64,000 nucleotides of DNA from DATKEJ01 sp963768715 (GTDB taxonomy: Bacteria > Bacteroidota > Rhodothermia > Rhodothermales > DATKEJ01), in NCBI GenBank assembly GCA_963768715.1, contig CAVYJC010000007.1, forward strand, positions 434,001 to 498,000, written 5' to 3'. Below the pieces are notes generated by a model. It had not been told where the DNA came from. It searched no databases and saw only the letters and a program-made list of their open reading frames with translations. The translations under genes and the position numbers were made by a program. Shown piece by piece: positions 1-10,440 of the stretch. Position 1 is the first letter of the stretch; each line of letters begins with the position of its first letter.

Positions 1-1
1 C

Positions 2-3000
2 CCTCGAGACAACCGAACGCGCAATCTGTGCCGAAAGGCCGTGGAGCGGAACGTCCAACGCGAGGGACTCAGTCTGCTGGGCTGGCGCGAAGTGCCGATA
101 AGACCTGAGAACATCGGAGACACGGCGCGAGCCGCCATGCCCGCAATCTGGCAGGTGTTCATCGGGAAGGGAGCGAACGACCTCGATCATGTCGCGTTCG
201 GCCGAAAGCTCTATGTGGTTCGAAAAAGCGTGGAGCGACTGGTCTGGTCAGAGCCGTGGCGCGGAGCGGAGGATTTTCATATCGCGAGCCTTTCGGCCGA
301 CACGATTGTCTACAAAGGCATGCTGACCGCCGGCCAACTGGGAAGTTTCTACGAGGACCTGGTCGATCCTTTCACCACCAGTGCCCTCGCGATGGTGCAC
401 TCCCGCTTCAGCACCAACACGTTTCCCAGCTGGTCACTCGCCCAGCCTTTCCGCTTTCTCTGCCACAATGGCGAGATCAATACACTCCGCGGCAACGAAA
501 ACTGGATGCGCGCGCGCCAGAGACTGTTCAAATCGGAAACCTTCGGCGACGATCTGGCAAAGGTTCTCCCCGTTCTCAACGATCGCTCGAGTGATTCGGG
601 CAAGCTCGACAATACGCTCGAACTACTCTACTTCACCGGTCGCTCGCTTCCACATGCGCTCATGATGATGATGCCGGAGGCCTGGGAGCAAAATGAGGCG
701 ATGCCCGATGAACTCCGCGCATTCTACGAGTATCACGCCTGTCTGATGGAGCCGTGGGACGGTCCCGCGACGGTGCCGTTTACGGACGGCCGTCTCGTCG
801 GCGCTGCACAGGATCGCAACGGGCTGCGCCCCTCACGCTATACCATTACCGACGACGGCCTGGTCGTGCTCGCTTCAGAGTCGGGAGTCATCGATATCGA
901 GCCGAGCCGGATCGTCGCGAAGGGCCGCCTTCAGCCGGGCAAGATGTTTCTGGTGGACCTCGCGGAGCATCGCGTCGTTTCGGACGAAGAGATTAAGCTG
1001 AGAATTGCTCGCCGGAAGCCCTATCGTTCGTGGCTCGAAGAAGAGATGTTGTCGCTCTCCCAACTGCCCGAACAGCCAGTGCCTCCTGGCCACTCGCCCG
1101 AGACGCTGCGACAACAACAGAATGCGTTTGGTTATACGGAAGAGGCCGTGGCGGGACTGATCGGTCCGATGGCCCTGCATGGCAAGGAAGCGCTCGGATC
1201 GATGGGCGACGACACGCCGCTTGCCGTCCTTTCTGATCGCCCGCGTCTGCTCTACGACTATTTCCGGCAGCACTTCGCCCAGGTAACAAATCCGCCGCTC
1301 GATGCCATTCGCGAAGAACTGGTCACGTCCGTTCTAACAAATCTCGGCGGCGCACGCGACATTTTCCAGGAGACACCAAAACATTGCCGTGTCTGGCGCC
1401 TGCCAACCCCGATCCTGACCGACGCCGAGCTGGCTAAGATCGTATCGCTCGACGACGAGGGCCATGCGGCAGCCAGACTGTCAACGCTTTTCGATGCGCG
1501 AGCGGGTGGAACCGCACTCCGCAGCGCTCTCGACACATTATGCCGGAACGCAAAAGCCGCCGCTGAATCTGGAAAGACGATCATTGTACTAAGCGATCGC
1601 GGCGTGAACACAAATCTGGCGCCAATACCCGCTCTGCTCGCCACGGCGGCGGTGCATCACTTCCTGATCCGCGAGAGCCTCAGAACCGAGATCGCGATCG
1701 TGGTCGAGAGCGGAGAGCCTCACGAGGTGCACCATTTCGCACTGCTCGTCGGCTATGGCGCGGAGGCGATTTCTCCCTACCTCGCACTGGAAACGGCGTC
1801 CGTGCTGGCCGAGGGCGAGTCAGACGGTCGTTCCAACTTCGTGAAGGCCATCACAAAGGGGATTCTGAAGGTCATGTCCAAAATGGGCATTTCAACCATT
1901 CAGAGTTACTGCGGCGCTCAGGTATTCGAGGCGGTAGGGATCGGCAAGGAGATCATCGACGCCTATTTCACCGGTACGCCTTCCCGGATTGGGGGCATCG
2001 GCCTTGATACGGTCGCTCAGGAAGTGCGGCTTCGACACGAACACGCCTATTCACGGGAATCGCAGTCCACCGAACTCGAAATCGGCGGGAGATACGCCTG
2101 GCGCCGCAATGGAGAACGCCACGCCTATGATCCGATTACGATAGCCAGGCTTCAGGAAGCCGCTCGGCAGAATCGGTTCGAATCGTACCAGGAGTTCAGC
2201 CGGCTCGTGAACGAACGCACCGACGGCATCATGTCGCTGCGAAGCCTCCTTTCGCTCAACTTCACTGCAGAACCCGTTCCGATCGAAGAGGTGGAGCCGT
2301 GGACCGACATCGTGTCCCGATTCAAAACCGGCGCCATGTCGTATGGATCGATCAGCCGCGAAGCGCACGAGACGCTCGCCGCGGCCATGAACGCGCTTGG
2401 AGGCAAGAGCAATACCGGAGAAGGCGGAGAAGACCCGGATCGATATGATCGTTCGAGTCCGTATCGCAGTCGCATCAAACAGGTTGCCTCGGGACGATTC
2501 GGCGTGACGATCGGCTACCTGACAAGCGCCGACGAGATCCAGATCAAGATGGCTCAGGGAGCCAAGCCGGGCGAAGGCGGTCAACTGCCCGGTGAGAAAG
2601 TCTTCCCATGGATTGCGAAGACACGGCACGCAACGCCCTACGTCGGTCTTATTTCACCTCCGCCCCACCACGACATCTACTCGATCGAGGATCTCGCACA
2701 GTTGATCCACGATCTCAAGAATGCCAATCCTGATGCTCGCATCAGCGTAAAGCTCGTCTCGGAATGCGGCGTGGGGACCGTCGCCGCGGGAGTGGCAAAA
2801 GGCAAAGCCGACGTCATTCTCATCAGCGGCCAGGACGGAGGAACCGGCGCATCCCCGAAGACGTCGCTCGCTCACGCCGGCCTTCCATGGGAACTGGGCC
2901 TGGCGGAGACCCACCAGACGCTCGTTCTGAACGGACTCAGGTCTCGCGTCAAGATCGAGTGTGACGGACAGCTCAAAACGGGCCGGGATGTAGCGATCGC

Positions 3001-4219
3001 GTGCCTTCTCGGGGCGAACGAATTCGGCTTTGCGACCGCGCCGCTCGTCGCACTGGGATGCATCATGATGCGCAAGTGCCACCTGAATACGTGTCCGGTC
3101 GGCATCGCCACGCAGAACCCCGCGCTCCGCAAACATTTTTCCGGAAAACCCGAGCACGTGATCAATTACCTCCATTTCGTGGCGGAGGAACTCCGGTCGA
3201 TTATGGCGCAACTGGGCTTCCGAACACTCGATGAAATGGTGGGCCGCGTCGATCGCCTGCGAATCCGGGATGACGTTAGCCACTGGAAGGCGTCGTCACT
3301 CGACCTCTCCCCCCTCCTTCACCCCGTAGAAATACCGGGCGCTCTGACAGACTTTCGGACGCAGGGACAAACCCACGAATCGGTCTCGTGGACCGACGAT
3401 CCGTTGATCGACGAGGTGCTCTCGGCTTTCGAGGCGACCGGTTCGGCGCGCGTCGAATCGGTGGTCCGCAACACCAATCGGACGCTCGGCACCACATTGA
3501 GCGCGGTACTGACGAAACGCTTCGGAGAAGGAGGGTTACCCGACGATGCCGTCCAGATCCGTTTCCGAGGCTGCGCCGGCCAGAGCTTCATGGCCTTCGG
3601 AGCCAAGGGGATCTCGGCAACACTCGAAGGAGACGTGAACGACTACTGCGGCAAGGGGTTATCCGGCGCCCGGCTTGTGATCGTCCCCCCGAAATCGGCT
3701 CGCTTCGAGCCCGAGAAGAATATCATCGTCGGAAATGTCGCCTTCTACGGTGCGACCAGTGGAGAAGCGTTTATCAGAGGCCAGGCCGGAGAACGTTTCT
3801 GCGTTCGCAACAGCGGCGTTGAAACGGTGGTCGAGGGCGTCGGGGACCACGGCTGCGAGTACATGACCGGAGGCCGCGTCGTCGTGCTTGGTCCAACCGG
3901 TCGAAACTTCGCCGCGGGAATGAGCGGAGGCATCGCTTACGTCCTCGATGGGACGTGGGACTTCAGGAATGGTCGATGCAACACGGAATCGGTCGAGCTG
4001 CTGCGCGTCGAGTCAGATGACGATATCACCGAGTTGCGTCGCATGGTCGAGGCCCATTTTCGTCTGACCGAAAGCTCAGTCGCACGCTGGGTCCTCGATC
4101 AATGGGACGTCGCCCTGCAGCAGTTCATCAAAGTGATGCCGATCGAGTATCGCAATGCGCTGCTGCGCATCGAGCAGGAACAGACCGACGCGGAAGTGAC
4201 CGGGCACATCGCAGCGTGA
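2..4219 (+). CDS. gltB: Glutamate synthase (NADPH) large subunit, 5'-truncated by window edge
   Basis: Alpha subunit of glutamate synthase: makes glutamate from 2-oxoglutarate and ammonia channelled from glutamine. The frame is open from base 2, so the real start and the N-terminal catalytic cysteine of the glutaminase domain lie upstream of the window; GTG at 41 is only the first in-frame start codon visible. Seen: the rest of the class II amidotransferase domain, a central domain, the FMN barrel (KPGEGGQLPGEKV, ISGQDGGTGASP), 3Fe-4S ligands spaced C-x5-C-x4-C (codons at 3059, 3077, 3092) and the C-terminal GXGXG beta-helix domain. The 1392 residues after the GTG fit a family of about 1500. 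gltD starts 25 bases downstream, so the two subunits are co-transcribed. Family assignment is very secure. Confidence 0.97.
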   Translation, partial: PRDNRTRNLCRKAVERNVQREGLSLLGWREVPIRPENIGDTARAAMPAIWQVFIGKGANDLDHVAFGRKLYVVRKSVERLVWSEPWRGAEDFHIASLSADTIVYKGMLTAGQLGSFYEDLVDPFTTSALAMVHSRFSTNTFPSWSLAQPFRFLCHNGEINTLRGNENWMRARQRLFKSETFGDDLAKVLPVLNDRSSDSGKLDNTLELLYFTGRSLPHALMMMMPEAWEQNEAMPDELRAFYEYHACLMEPWDGPATVPFTDGRLVGAAQDRNGLRPSRYTITDDGLVVLASESGVIDIEPSRIVAKGRLQPGKMFLVDLAEHRVVSDEEIKLRIARRKPYRSWLEEEMLSLSQLPEQPVPPGHSPETLRQQQNAFGYTEEAVAGLIGPMALHGKEALGSMGDDTPLAVLSDRPRLLYDYFRQHFAQVTNPPLDAIREELVTSVLTNLGGARDIFQETPKHCRVWRLPTPILTDAELAKIVSLDDEGHAAARLSTLFDARAGGTALRSALDTLCRNAKAAAESGKTIIVLSDRGVNTNLAPIPALLATAAVHHFLIRESLRTEIAIVVESGEPHEVHHFALLVGYGAEAISPYLALETASVLAEGESDGRSNFVKAITKGILKVMSKMGISTIQSYCGAQVFEAVGIGKEIIDAYFTGTPSRIGGIGLDTVAQEVRLRHEHAYSRESQSTELEIGGRYAWRRNGERHAYDPITIARLQEAARQNRFESYQEFSRLVNERTDGIMSLRSLLSLNFTAEPVPIEEVEPWTDIVSRFKTGAMSYGSISREAHETLAAAMNALGGKSNTGEGGEDPDRYDRSSPYRSRIKQVASGRFGVTIGYLTSADEIQIKMAQGAKPGEGGQLPGEKVFPWIAKTRHATPYVGLISPPPHHDIYSIEDLAQLIHDLKNANPDARISVKLVSECGVGTVAAGVAKGKADVILISGQDGGTGASPKTSLAHAGLPWELGLAETHQTLVLNGLRSRVKIECDGQLKTGRDVAIACLLGANEFGFATAPLVALGCIMMRKCHLNTCPVGIATQNPALRKHFSGKPEHVINYLHFVAEELRSIMAQLGFRTLDEMVGRVDRLRIRDDVSHWKASSLDLSPLLHPVEIPGALTDFRTQGQTHESVSWTDDPLIDEVLSAFEATGSARVESVVRNTNRTLGTTLSAVLTKRFGEGGLPDDAVQIRFRGCAGQSFMAFGAKGISATLEGDVNDYCGKGLSGARLVIVPPKSARFEPEKNIIVGNVAFYGATSGEAFIRGQAGERFCVRNSGVETVVEGVGDHGCEYMTGGRVVVLGPTGRNFAAGMSGGIAYVLDGTWDFRNGRCNTESVELLRVESDDDITELRRMVEAHFRLTESSVARWVLDQWDVALQQFIKVMPIEYRNALLRIEQEQTDAEVTGHIAA

Positions 4220-4244
4220 GCAGGAACAGGAGAAAGGAGGTGAG

Positions 4245-5712
4245 ATGGGGAACCCCGTCGGATTTATAGAGCATGCAAGGGAGCTGCCGCAGCGCCGTCC
4301 GGTGGTCGAGCGCCTCGATGATTTCAGGGAAGTCTATCTGCCCTTTCCGGAAGACAAGGTGCGAACACAGGCCTCCCGCTGCATGGACTGCGGCGTGCCA
4401 TTCTGCCAGGCCGGCTGCCCGCTCGGAAATCGCATCCCAGACTGGAATGATCTCGTCTATCGCGACGACTGGCGTGCGGCGTTTGAACAATTGCGTGCCA
4501 CAAACAATTTCCCGGAATTCACGGGACGTATCTGTCCGGCCCCCTGCGAAGGTGCCTGCGTCCTCGGAATAACCTCCCTTCCCGTAACGATCGAGCAGAT
4601 CGAGCGTGAGATCATCGAGCGCGCGTATCTGGAGGGATGGATGGCGCCGTCCCCGCCCACACGTCGCTCCGGAAAGTCTGTTGCGGTTATCGGATCGGGT
4701 CCGTCCGGACTCGCCTGCGCCGACCAGCTCAACCGCGCCGGTCACCTCGTCACAGTCTTCGAACGCGCCGATCGCATTGGAGGCCTGCTGCGCTACGGAA
4801 TCCCTGATTTCAAGCTCGAGAAAGGCGTGCTCGACAGACGATTGGAGATCATGGCGGCGGAAGGAATTTCATTTCGGACGAACTCAGAAATTGGACGTTC
4901 GGTACCCTTGGACGAGCTGGAATCGTTCGACGCAACCGTACTCTGCATTGGGTCGACGAGCCCGCGAGACGTCACGCTGCCCGGTCGGGACCTGGACGGT
5001 ATTCACTTCGCCATGGACTTCCTCCGGCAGCAGAACGAGCGCGTTGCTGGTACCCGGGCGGCCGACGACCTGCCAATCGACGCGAAAGATCGAGACGTCC
5101 TCGTGATCGGTGGTGGAGACACCGCAAGTGACTGCATCGGGACCGCAAACCGCCTGGGTGCGCGTTCGGTCACGAGCTTCGAGATCCTTCCTACGCCTCC
5201 TCAGACTCGCCTCGATCAGAATCCTTGGCCCTTCTATCCCAACGTCTACCGCGTCAGCAGCTCTCATGAGGAAGGATGCCAGCGGGCCTGGTCGATCATG
5301 ACGAAGTCTTTCTTGGGCAACGGAGGTCGTGTCGAATACCGCCGTCACGGTCGACGTCACTTTTTCCGGCGACGGTGCCGGAGGCGCACGGAGATTGACC
5401 CAGACCGATGGTTCACAGCGGGAATGGCGAACCGATCTGGTGTTGCTCGCAATCGGCTACACCGGACCCGAGACACAAACTGTCGTATCCCAACTCGGTG
5501 TAGAGATCGATCCCCGCGGCAACATCGCATCGGCCGGGCGCTACGAAACGAATGTCCCCGGTGTTTTTTGCGCCGGTGACGCGCGACGGGGTCAGTCCCT
5601 GGTGGTTTGGGCCATTTCGGAAGGCCGCGAGGCAGCCCGGTCCGTCGATGAGTATCTTGTCGGTAAGACGCAGCTACCCACCAAGGGCACAGGCGACCTG
5701 CCTCGCTCGTAG
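4245..5712 (+). pseudogene. gltD: Glutamate synthase small subunit, one frameshift (possibly a sequence error)
   Basis: Beta subunit: takes electrons from NADPH through FAD and two 4Fe-4S clusters to the large subunit. The start ATG follows a near-perfect Shine-Dalgarno (AAAGGAGGTGAG). Visible: N-terminal cluster cysteines (CMDCGVPFCQAGCPLG, then CPAPCEGAC), FAD-binding VIGSGPSGLACA, NADPH-binding VIGGGDTASDC, and SSHEEGCQRAW typical of GltD. The frame breaks at about 5322-5340: after FLGNGGRV the protein continues in the next frame as NTAVTVDVTFSG and runs through LLAIGYTGPE and VFCAGDARRGQSLVVWAI, the normal C-terminus, to a stop at 5712. One extra base explains this. Nothing else is missing and the gene sits in a housekeeping operon, so a sequencing indel is at least as likely as true loss. 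Confidence 0.9.
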
Positions 5713-5729
5713 ATGCGGAGGGCCAGATT

Positions 5730-7358
5730 ATGAACAGGTCGATGAAGGAGGACGGTCTCGACGTCGAAATCTTCGACACGACACTCCGAGACGGCACGCA
5801 GGGCGAACACGTCACGCTCTCCGCGCGGGATAAGATCAGAATTGCCCAGCGACTCGACCGGCTTGGCATCGACGTGATCGAGGGTGGCTGGCCCGGTTCC
5901 AATCCGAAGGACGCCGAATTCTTTCGTCTCGCCCGCGAAACGCCGTGGCAACATGCGCAGATCTGTGCCTTTGGCTCCACACGTAGAGCCGGCATCGAGC
6001 CGGAGTCCGATCCCAACCTGCAAGCGCTCATAGACGCCGAAACACCGGCCGTGTCCATTTTCGGCAAGTCGTGGACACTGCACGCGCGTGTGGCTCTTGG
6101 CATTGAACTAGATGAGAATATTGAACTTATTAGATCGTCAGTTCAATACCTCAAGCGTCTCGGGAAGCGTGTCATTTATGACGCAGAGCATTTCTTCGAC
6201 GGTTTCAAGGATGATGAAGGGTATGCCCGCGAGACGCTCGCAGCGGCTGCCGCCGCGGGAGCCGACGTGCTTGTTCTCTGCGACACCAACGGGGGCACCC
6301 TTACGAGCGAGCTCGCCCGAATCGTGCAGTCGGTCGCCGGTGCCTTCAAGGTCCCCATCGGCATCCATGCGCACAACGATTCGGGGTGCGCGGTCGGGAA
6401 CTCGATCGCGGCCGTTGAGCTGGGTGCGCGGCATGTTCAGGGCACCATAAATGGAATCGGCGAGCGGTGCGGTAATGCGGATCTCTGCGCGATAATCCCC
6501 GGCCTGCAGTTGAAGCTCGGGTATCGATGCGTTCCCGAAGAGGCTATCGGTCATCTCGCCGAGGTCTCACATTTCGTGAACGAAGTTGCCAACCTCGATC
6601 CGGTCGACCGGGCCCCCTATGTCGGTCGCAGCGCCTTTGCCCATAAAGGCGGCATCCACGTTTCGGCTGTCATGAAAGACCCCCGGGCATACGAACATAT
6701 TGAGCCCGAGTCGATCGGCAATCAGCGCCGGGTCCTGGTCTCCGACCTCTCGGGACGAAGCAACGTTCGGTACAAGGCGGCCGAGATGGGCATCGAACTG
6801 GACGACAGTGAGCAGGCCCGGGCAGCTGTCGCTCGGATAAAGGAGCTGGAGAATCTGGGGTATAGCTTTGAAGGGGCGGAGGCGTCGGTCGAGCTGCTCC
6901 TCCGCAGCATGAAAGGCGAGGATACTGAATACTTCAAGCTCGATCGCCTGCGGGTTCGATCCGAAAAAGGCGAGAACGACACGGATCATTCAGAGGCGAC
7001 GCTCGCCCTTTGGGTGGGCGGCAAGCGCGAGCTGGTAGCCGCCGAGGGTATCGGTCCGGTCGACGCGCTGTCGCTGGCGCTTCGAAGTGCACTGAAGGAT
7101 TCATACAGGGAGCTCGGATCCGTCAGATTGTCCGACTACAAAGTGCGCGTCATTAATCCTGAAAGCGGTACGGCCGCCGTCGTACGCGTGCTCGTAGAGC
7201 ATAGCTCGGAGGACCGGACGTGGAGTACCGTCGGCGTTTCGGCCAACATCATCGAGGCGAGCTGGAGAGCAATCGCCGACGGGCTGCGCTACTTCCTCGC
7301 TCAGTCAGGCGTCAAGACCGCGGAGCCGTTGGCTCCATCGGAGATCGAAGATCAATGA
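5730..7358 (+). CDS. cimA: (R)-citramalate synthase
   Basis: Condenses pyruvate and acetyl-CoA to citramalate, the threonine-independent entry to isoleucine synthesis. Shows the LeuA/HMGL signature FDTTLRDGTQGE (residues 15-26), metal-binding HAHND near residue 213, and GTINGIGERCGNADL. The C-terminal 130 or so residues match the LeuA allosteric domain (ALWVGGKRELVAAEGIGPVD). Length 542 fits the CimA branch rather than shorter homocitrate synthases; 2-isopropylmalate synthase is the main alternative, but GGWPGSNPKD is typical of CimA. It begins 17 bases after gltD ends with a weak GGAGGG behind the start, so it is probably the third gene of the glutamate synthase operon, linking nitrogen assimilation with branched-chain amino acid synthesis. 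Confidence 0.92.
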   Translation: MNRSMKEDGLDVEIFDTTLRDGTQGEHVTLSARDKIRIAQRLDRLGIDVIEGGWPGSNPKDAEFFRLARETPWQHAQICAFGSTRRAGIEPESDPNLQALIDAETPAVSIFGKSWTLHARVALGIELDENIELIRSSVQYLKRLGKRVIYDAEHFFDGFKDDEGYARETLAAAAAAGADVLVLCDTNGGTLTSELARIVQSVAGAFKVPIGIHAHNDSGCAVGNSIAAVELGARHVQGTINGIGERCGNADLCAIIPGLQLKLGYRCVPEEAIGHLAEVSHFVNEVANLDPVDRAPYVGRSAFAHKGGIHVSAVMKDPRAYEHIEPESIGNQRRVLVSDLSGRSNVRYKAAEMGIELDDSEQARAAVARIKELENLGYSFEGAEASVELLLRSMKGEDTEYFKLDRLRVRSEKGENDTDHSEATLALWVGGKRELVAAEGIGPVDALSLALRSALKDSYRELGSVRLSDYKVRVINPESGTAAVVRVLVEHSSEDRTWSTVGVSANIIEASWRAIADGLRYFLAQSGVKTAEPLAPSEIEDQ

Positions 7359-7374
7359 CCGATGATCGGCGTTG

Positions 7375-8661
7375 TTATCGTGCGATCACAAACGTCGATC
7401 TGTTCGTTGCCCGGTCGGATACGAGTGTCACGAAATACAGACCATTCGGCAGGCCGGTCGGAATCGCCCATTGGAAGATTCGTGAGCGCGAGTCAAGCGA
7501 AACGTCTGCGAGTGAGCGTCCGAGCAGATCGGTGATGCGGAGCCGAGTCTCTCCAGACTTCGCTTGTCCATATTCGAGGTTCAAGACCTCGGTCGCAGGA
7601 TTGGGATAGATCGCCAACGATAACGGCCCGCTGGGATCGGGCGACTCCTCCTCGGCGGCAACGGAAGTCCCGGATAGCGCCAACTCACCGAGCGTCGCCA
7701 CGGCCAGTTTGGCGACCTCGTGAAAGAATCCCATATCGAAGTTCGCAATCACGTCGTCCGCACTGTGGTAGTACGGATTGAAGTCATCTCCCTCCTCTTC
7801 GATGAGCATCACAGCCGGATAATCCCAGTTCCGAAAGGACACATGGTCGCTTCGTCCCCCACCAGGGATTTGCAGGTCGGGCACTACACCGATGGCGTAG
7901 CGCGCCGCCACACTTGCAATGAAGTTGGCAAGCCAGCCTTCCTCATCTTCTCTCGCATGGATCTGCAGCTTCCGGTCGCCGTCGCCATCCCAGGCCACCA
8001 TGTCGAAATTCAGAACGCCGTCGATTCGAAGCACATTGTCATAGGCCCGGCCCGCAAAGAGATCGGACCCGAAGAGTCCTGTTTCTTCGGAATCCCACAG
8101 GCCGAAGATGATCGATGCGCTCGTTGGAATGGATGAAAGGATCCTGGCCGCCTCGAGCGTAACAGCCGTGCCGCTGGCGTTGTCATCGGCGCCTGGCGCT
8201 CTCAGCACCGAGTCGTAATGAGCTCCGATGAGCCAGGTGGGGCCGCCCTTCGCGGTTCCCTCCTTGTAGGCCACGACATTGTGCGTAAAAGGACGTTGGT
8301 AGTAGGAATCAACCACGACACTGTCGTATCCGAAAGCACGCAGTTTCGAGTACAGGTAACGAGTTGCCGCGTCGTTACATGTCTCCTGCCGGTTCGGCAG
8401 GTTGAGCCATTGGTTCGAGACCCAGACGGTGTCGGTTCTGTCCAGGGAATCGATGTACACCACCCTCGCGCTGTCACTGACATAGATCGGGAGATCTCCC
8501 GAGAGTTCACCCACATACTTGACGAGCGAGTCGAGGCGCACTGATTCAACGAGCGACTCTACCCTGGAATCAACGTTTTGAGCCTTCAGTTGGACCAGTG
8601 GCAGCAACAGCACGACCACGGCTAACGGTAGGCTTATCGTCAAGACTTTCGCAGAGGACAT
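7375..8661 (-). CDS. Secreted M28-family zinc aminopeptidase with T9SS sorting domain
   Basis: Extracellular metallopeptidase of family M28, expected to remove N-terminal amino acids. I chose the ATG at 8661 because it puts a clean signal peptide (hydrophobic run ending LVQLKAQ) at the N-terminus; the open frame reaches 8844 but the extra 61 residues look non-coding. Zinc ligands and catalytic residues can be read in order: GAHYDSV (about residue 148), GADDNASGT, SEETGLFGS, NFDMVAW and YYHSADDV. The last 80 or so residues are a type IX sorting domain (IYPNPATEVLNL ... LPNGLYFVTL). It converges on cimA and is divergent from the flavoprotein gene at 8977. Confidence 0.92.
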   Translation of the reverse strand: MSSAKVLTISLPLAVVVLLLPLVQLKAQNVDSRVESLVESVRLDSLVKYVGELSGDLPIYVSDSARVVYIDSLDRTDTVWVSNQWLNLPNRQETCNDAATRYLYSKLRAFGYDSVVVDSYYQRPFTHNVVAYKEGTAKGGPTWLIGAHYDSVLRAPGADDNASGTAVTLEAARILSSIPTSASIIFGLWDSEETGLFGSDLFAGRAYDNVLRIDGVLNFDMVAWDGDGDRKLQIHAREDEEGWLANFIASVAARYAIGVVPDLQIPGGGRSDHVSFRNWDYPAVMLIEEEGDDFNPYYHSADDVIANFDMGFFHEVAKLAVATLGELALSGTSVAAEEESPDPSGPLSLAIYPNPATEVLNLEYGQAKSGETRLRITDLLGRSLADVSLDSRSRIFQWAIPTGLPNGLYFVTLVSDRATNRSTFVIAR

Positions 8662-8976
8662 CACTTGTAGATTCACTCGAGTGTAGGACACGCCTAATGT
8701 CTGGTGTCGGGGAAAGGCCCAATCCCTTGTGGGTGAAAGATTTCCGCGTGCTGCCGGTTTCGCCCCAAAACATCGTCTCGACCCACTAGGGGCTCGATTC
8801 GAACGCGTGTCGCCGCCTGAGGGGCGCGTAAGGCGTTGCCTCACTCCAATCAGCAGGCTTGCCTTACGCCCGTCATCACCTGGGTCGGACTACCTTCCAA
8901 GAGTGCTAGATGCATGGGGGAAGCATTTCTGGACGTCCTCGTCGTGCACTGGCCCGCAAGTAAGATTCCCAGGCTC
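8662..8976. other. Divergent intergenic region
   Basis: Stretch of 315 bases between the M28 peptidase (minus) and the flavoprotein (plus). It should hold both promoters, but no clear -33/-7 pair or operator could be picked out by eye. The flavoprotein frame stays open through part of it, back to a TTG at 8836, without recognisable protein features. Confidence 0.4.
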
Positions 8977-10440
8977 ATGCCAACCTCCACGAACTTCGAT
9001 GGGACGTTGCGATCGCTCGCAGATCCGTCTGTTTGGGAGTCTGGGTCGCTTAGAAGAAACATACTGCGGCACAGGAAGCAACTGTTTGGGCGCGAGGAAT
9101 TGCAGCTGGAGGATGGTTCAAAGATTGCCGTAATCGGCGCGGGTCCCGCCGGTTCGATGTTCAGCTATTTCCTGCTTCGGGTGCTGGGACTCATCGACCT
9201 CGATGTCAGGGTCGACATTTACGAGCCGCGGGATTTCTCGATGTGCGGACCTGCCGGCTGCAATCACTGTGGCGGAGTCATCTCCGAATCGCTCGTGCAG
9301 ATGTTGGCAACCGAGGGCATTGTCCTCCCCTCGAGCGTCGTGCAAAGGGGCATCGACTCGTACGACTTGCACATGGACGTCGGCAGCGTTCAGATCAAAA
9401 CGCCTCTGCATGAGAAACGGATCGCAGCCGTATACAGGGGGAACGGTCCTCGCAGCTCCGAGCCGGCCACGGTGGCAGGATTCGACAAGCACCTCCTCGG
9501 GCTGGCAGAGCACGCGGGAGCACGCGTGATTCGCAAGCTTGTCAGCCAAGTTGTCTGGGAAGACGGTCGGCCGATCGTTCGCTGTCCCGACGGGACTGAA
9601 GGCACCTATGACCTCGTCGTTGTGGCAACCGGCGTCAACAGCACTGCAGTCCGCATTATTGAGGATCTCGGACTGGGCTTCACGAAACCCGGAACGGTCA
9701 AGACCTTTATTTCGGAATATCGTCTGGGCAAAGAGGTCATCCAGGAGCAGCTCGGAACGGCGATGCACGTCTTCCTGCTGGATTTGGCCAAACTCGAATT
9801 TGCCGCCCTGATTCCGAAGGGCGAATTCGCCACGCTTGCGATGCTGGGCAAGGAGGTCGACGAAGCACTTGTCACTTCGTTTATGAACTCCCCCGAGGTC
9901 AAGGCTCGTTTTCCCGATTCAATCGTGCCGCCGAACGCCTGTCATTGTTTCCCCAGGATCAACGTTCGCGCGGCCCGTCAACCTTACGCCGACCGGCTCG
10001 TACTCATAGGTGACTGTGGGGTAACCCGCCTCTACAAGGATGGTCTGGGTGCAGCCTACCGAACAGCAAAGGCCGCTGCAAACGCAGTCGCCCTTCACGG
10101 CATATCGAAAGATGCCCTCGCTCGTCGATACTGGCCGGCCTGTCGCGCTATAAATCTTGACAACCAGATCGGCCGGTTCATATTCGCATTCAGCCACCTG
10201 ATCCAACGATGGACCTATGCTCGAAATGCCGTTCTGCGGATGACGTTGCAGGAGCAGCGAGACACAACCCGCGCACCGTTGATGAGCAGCGTGCTCTGGG
10301 ACCTCTTTTCAGGAAGCGCGCCGTACGGAGACATCTTTCTCAGAACCCTCCGACCACGTTTTTGGGGTGGACTGATCTGGAACCTCATCGTCAGCAACTG
10401 GCCACAGAGACGGTCAGCGAAAATGGAGCAAGCGGTATGA
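8977..10440 (+). CDS. FAD-dependent oxidoreductase, geranylgeranyl-reductase-like
   Basis: Flavoprotein of the geranylgeranyl reductase/halogenase-like fold. The dinucleotide-binding motif IAVIGAGPAGS starts about 48 residues after the chosen ATG; the C-terminal FAD motif is VLIGDCGVTRLYKDGLGAAY. A cysteine-rich segment CGPAGCNHCGG follows the first motif and is unusual for the family; it could be a redox or metal site. Start is uncertain: the frame reaches back to 8836 and no good ribosome site marks any candidate. The stop overlaps the next start (ATGA at 10437-10440), so the two products are translationally coupled, and a GltD-like flavoprotein follows. Substrate is unknown; the context suggests an electron-transfer module rather than isoprenoid reduction. 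Confidence 0.8.
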   Translation: MPTSTNFDGTLRSLADPSVWESGSLRRNILRHRKQLFGREELQLEDGSKIAVIGAGPAGSMFSYFLLRVLGLIDLDVRVDIYEPRDFSMCGPAGCNHCGGVISESLVQMLATEGIVLPSSVVQRGIDSYDLHMDVGSVQIKTPLHEKRIAAVYRGNGPRSSEPATVAGFDKHLLGLAEHAGARVIRKLVSQVVWEDGRPIVRCPDGTEGTYDLVVVATGVNSTAVRIIEDLGLGFTKPGTVKTFISEYRLGKEVIQEQLGTAMHVFLLDLAKLEFAALIPKGEFATLAMLGKEVDEALVTSFMNSPEVKARFPDSIVPPNACHCFPRINVRAARQPYADRLVLIGDCGVTRLYKDGLGAAYRTAKAAANAVALHGISKDALARRYWPACRAINLDNQIGRFIFAFSHLIQRWTYARNAVLRMTLQEQRDTTRAPLMSSVLWDLFSGSAPYGDIFLRTLRPRFWGGLIWNLIVSNWPQRRSAKMEQAV

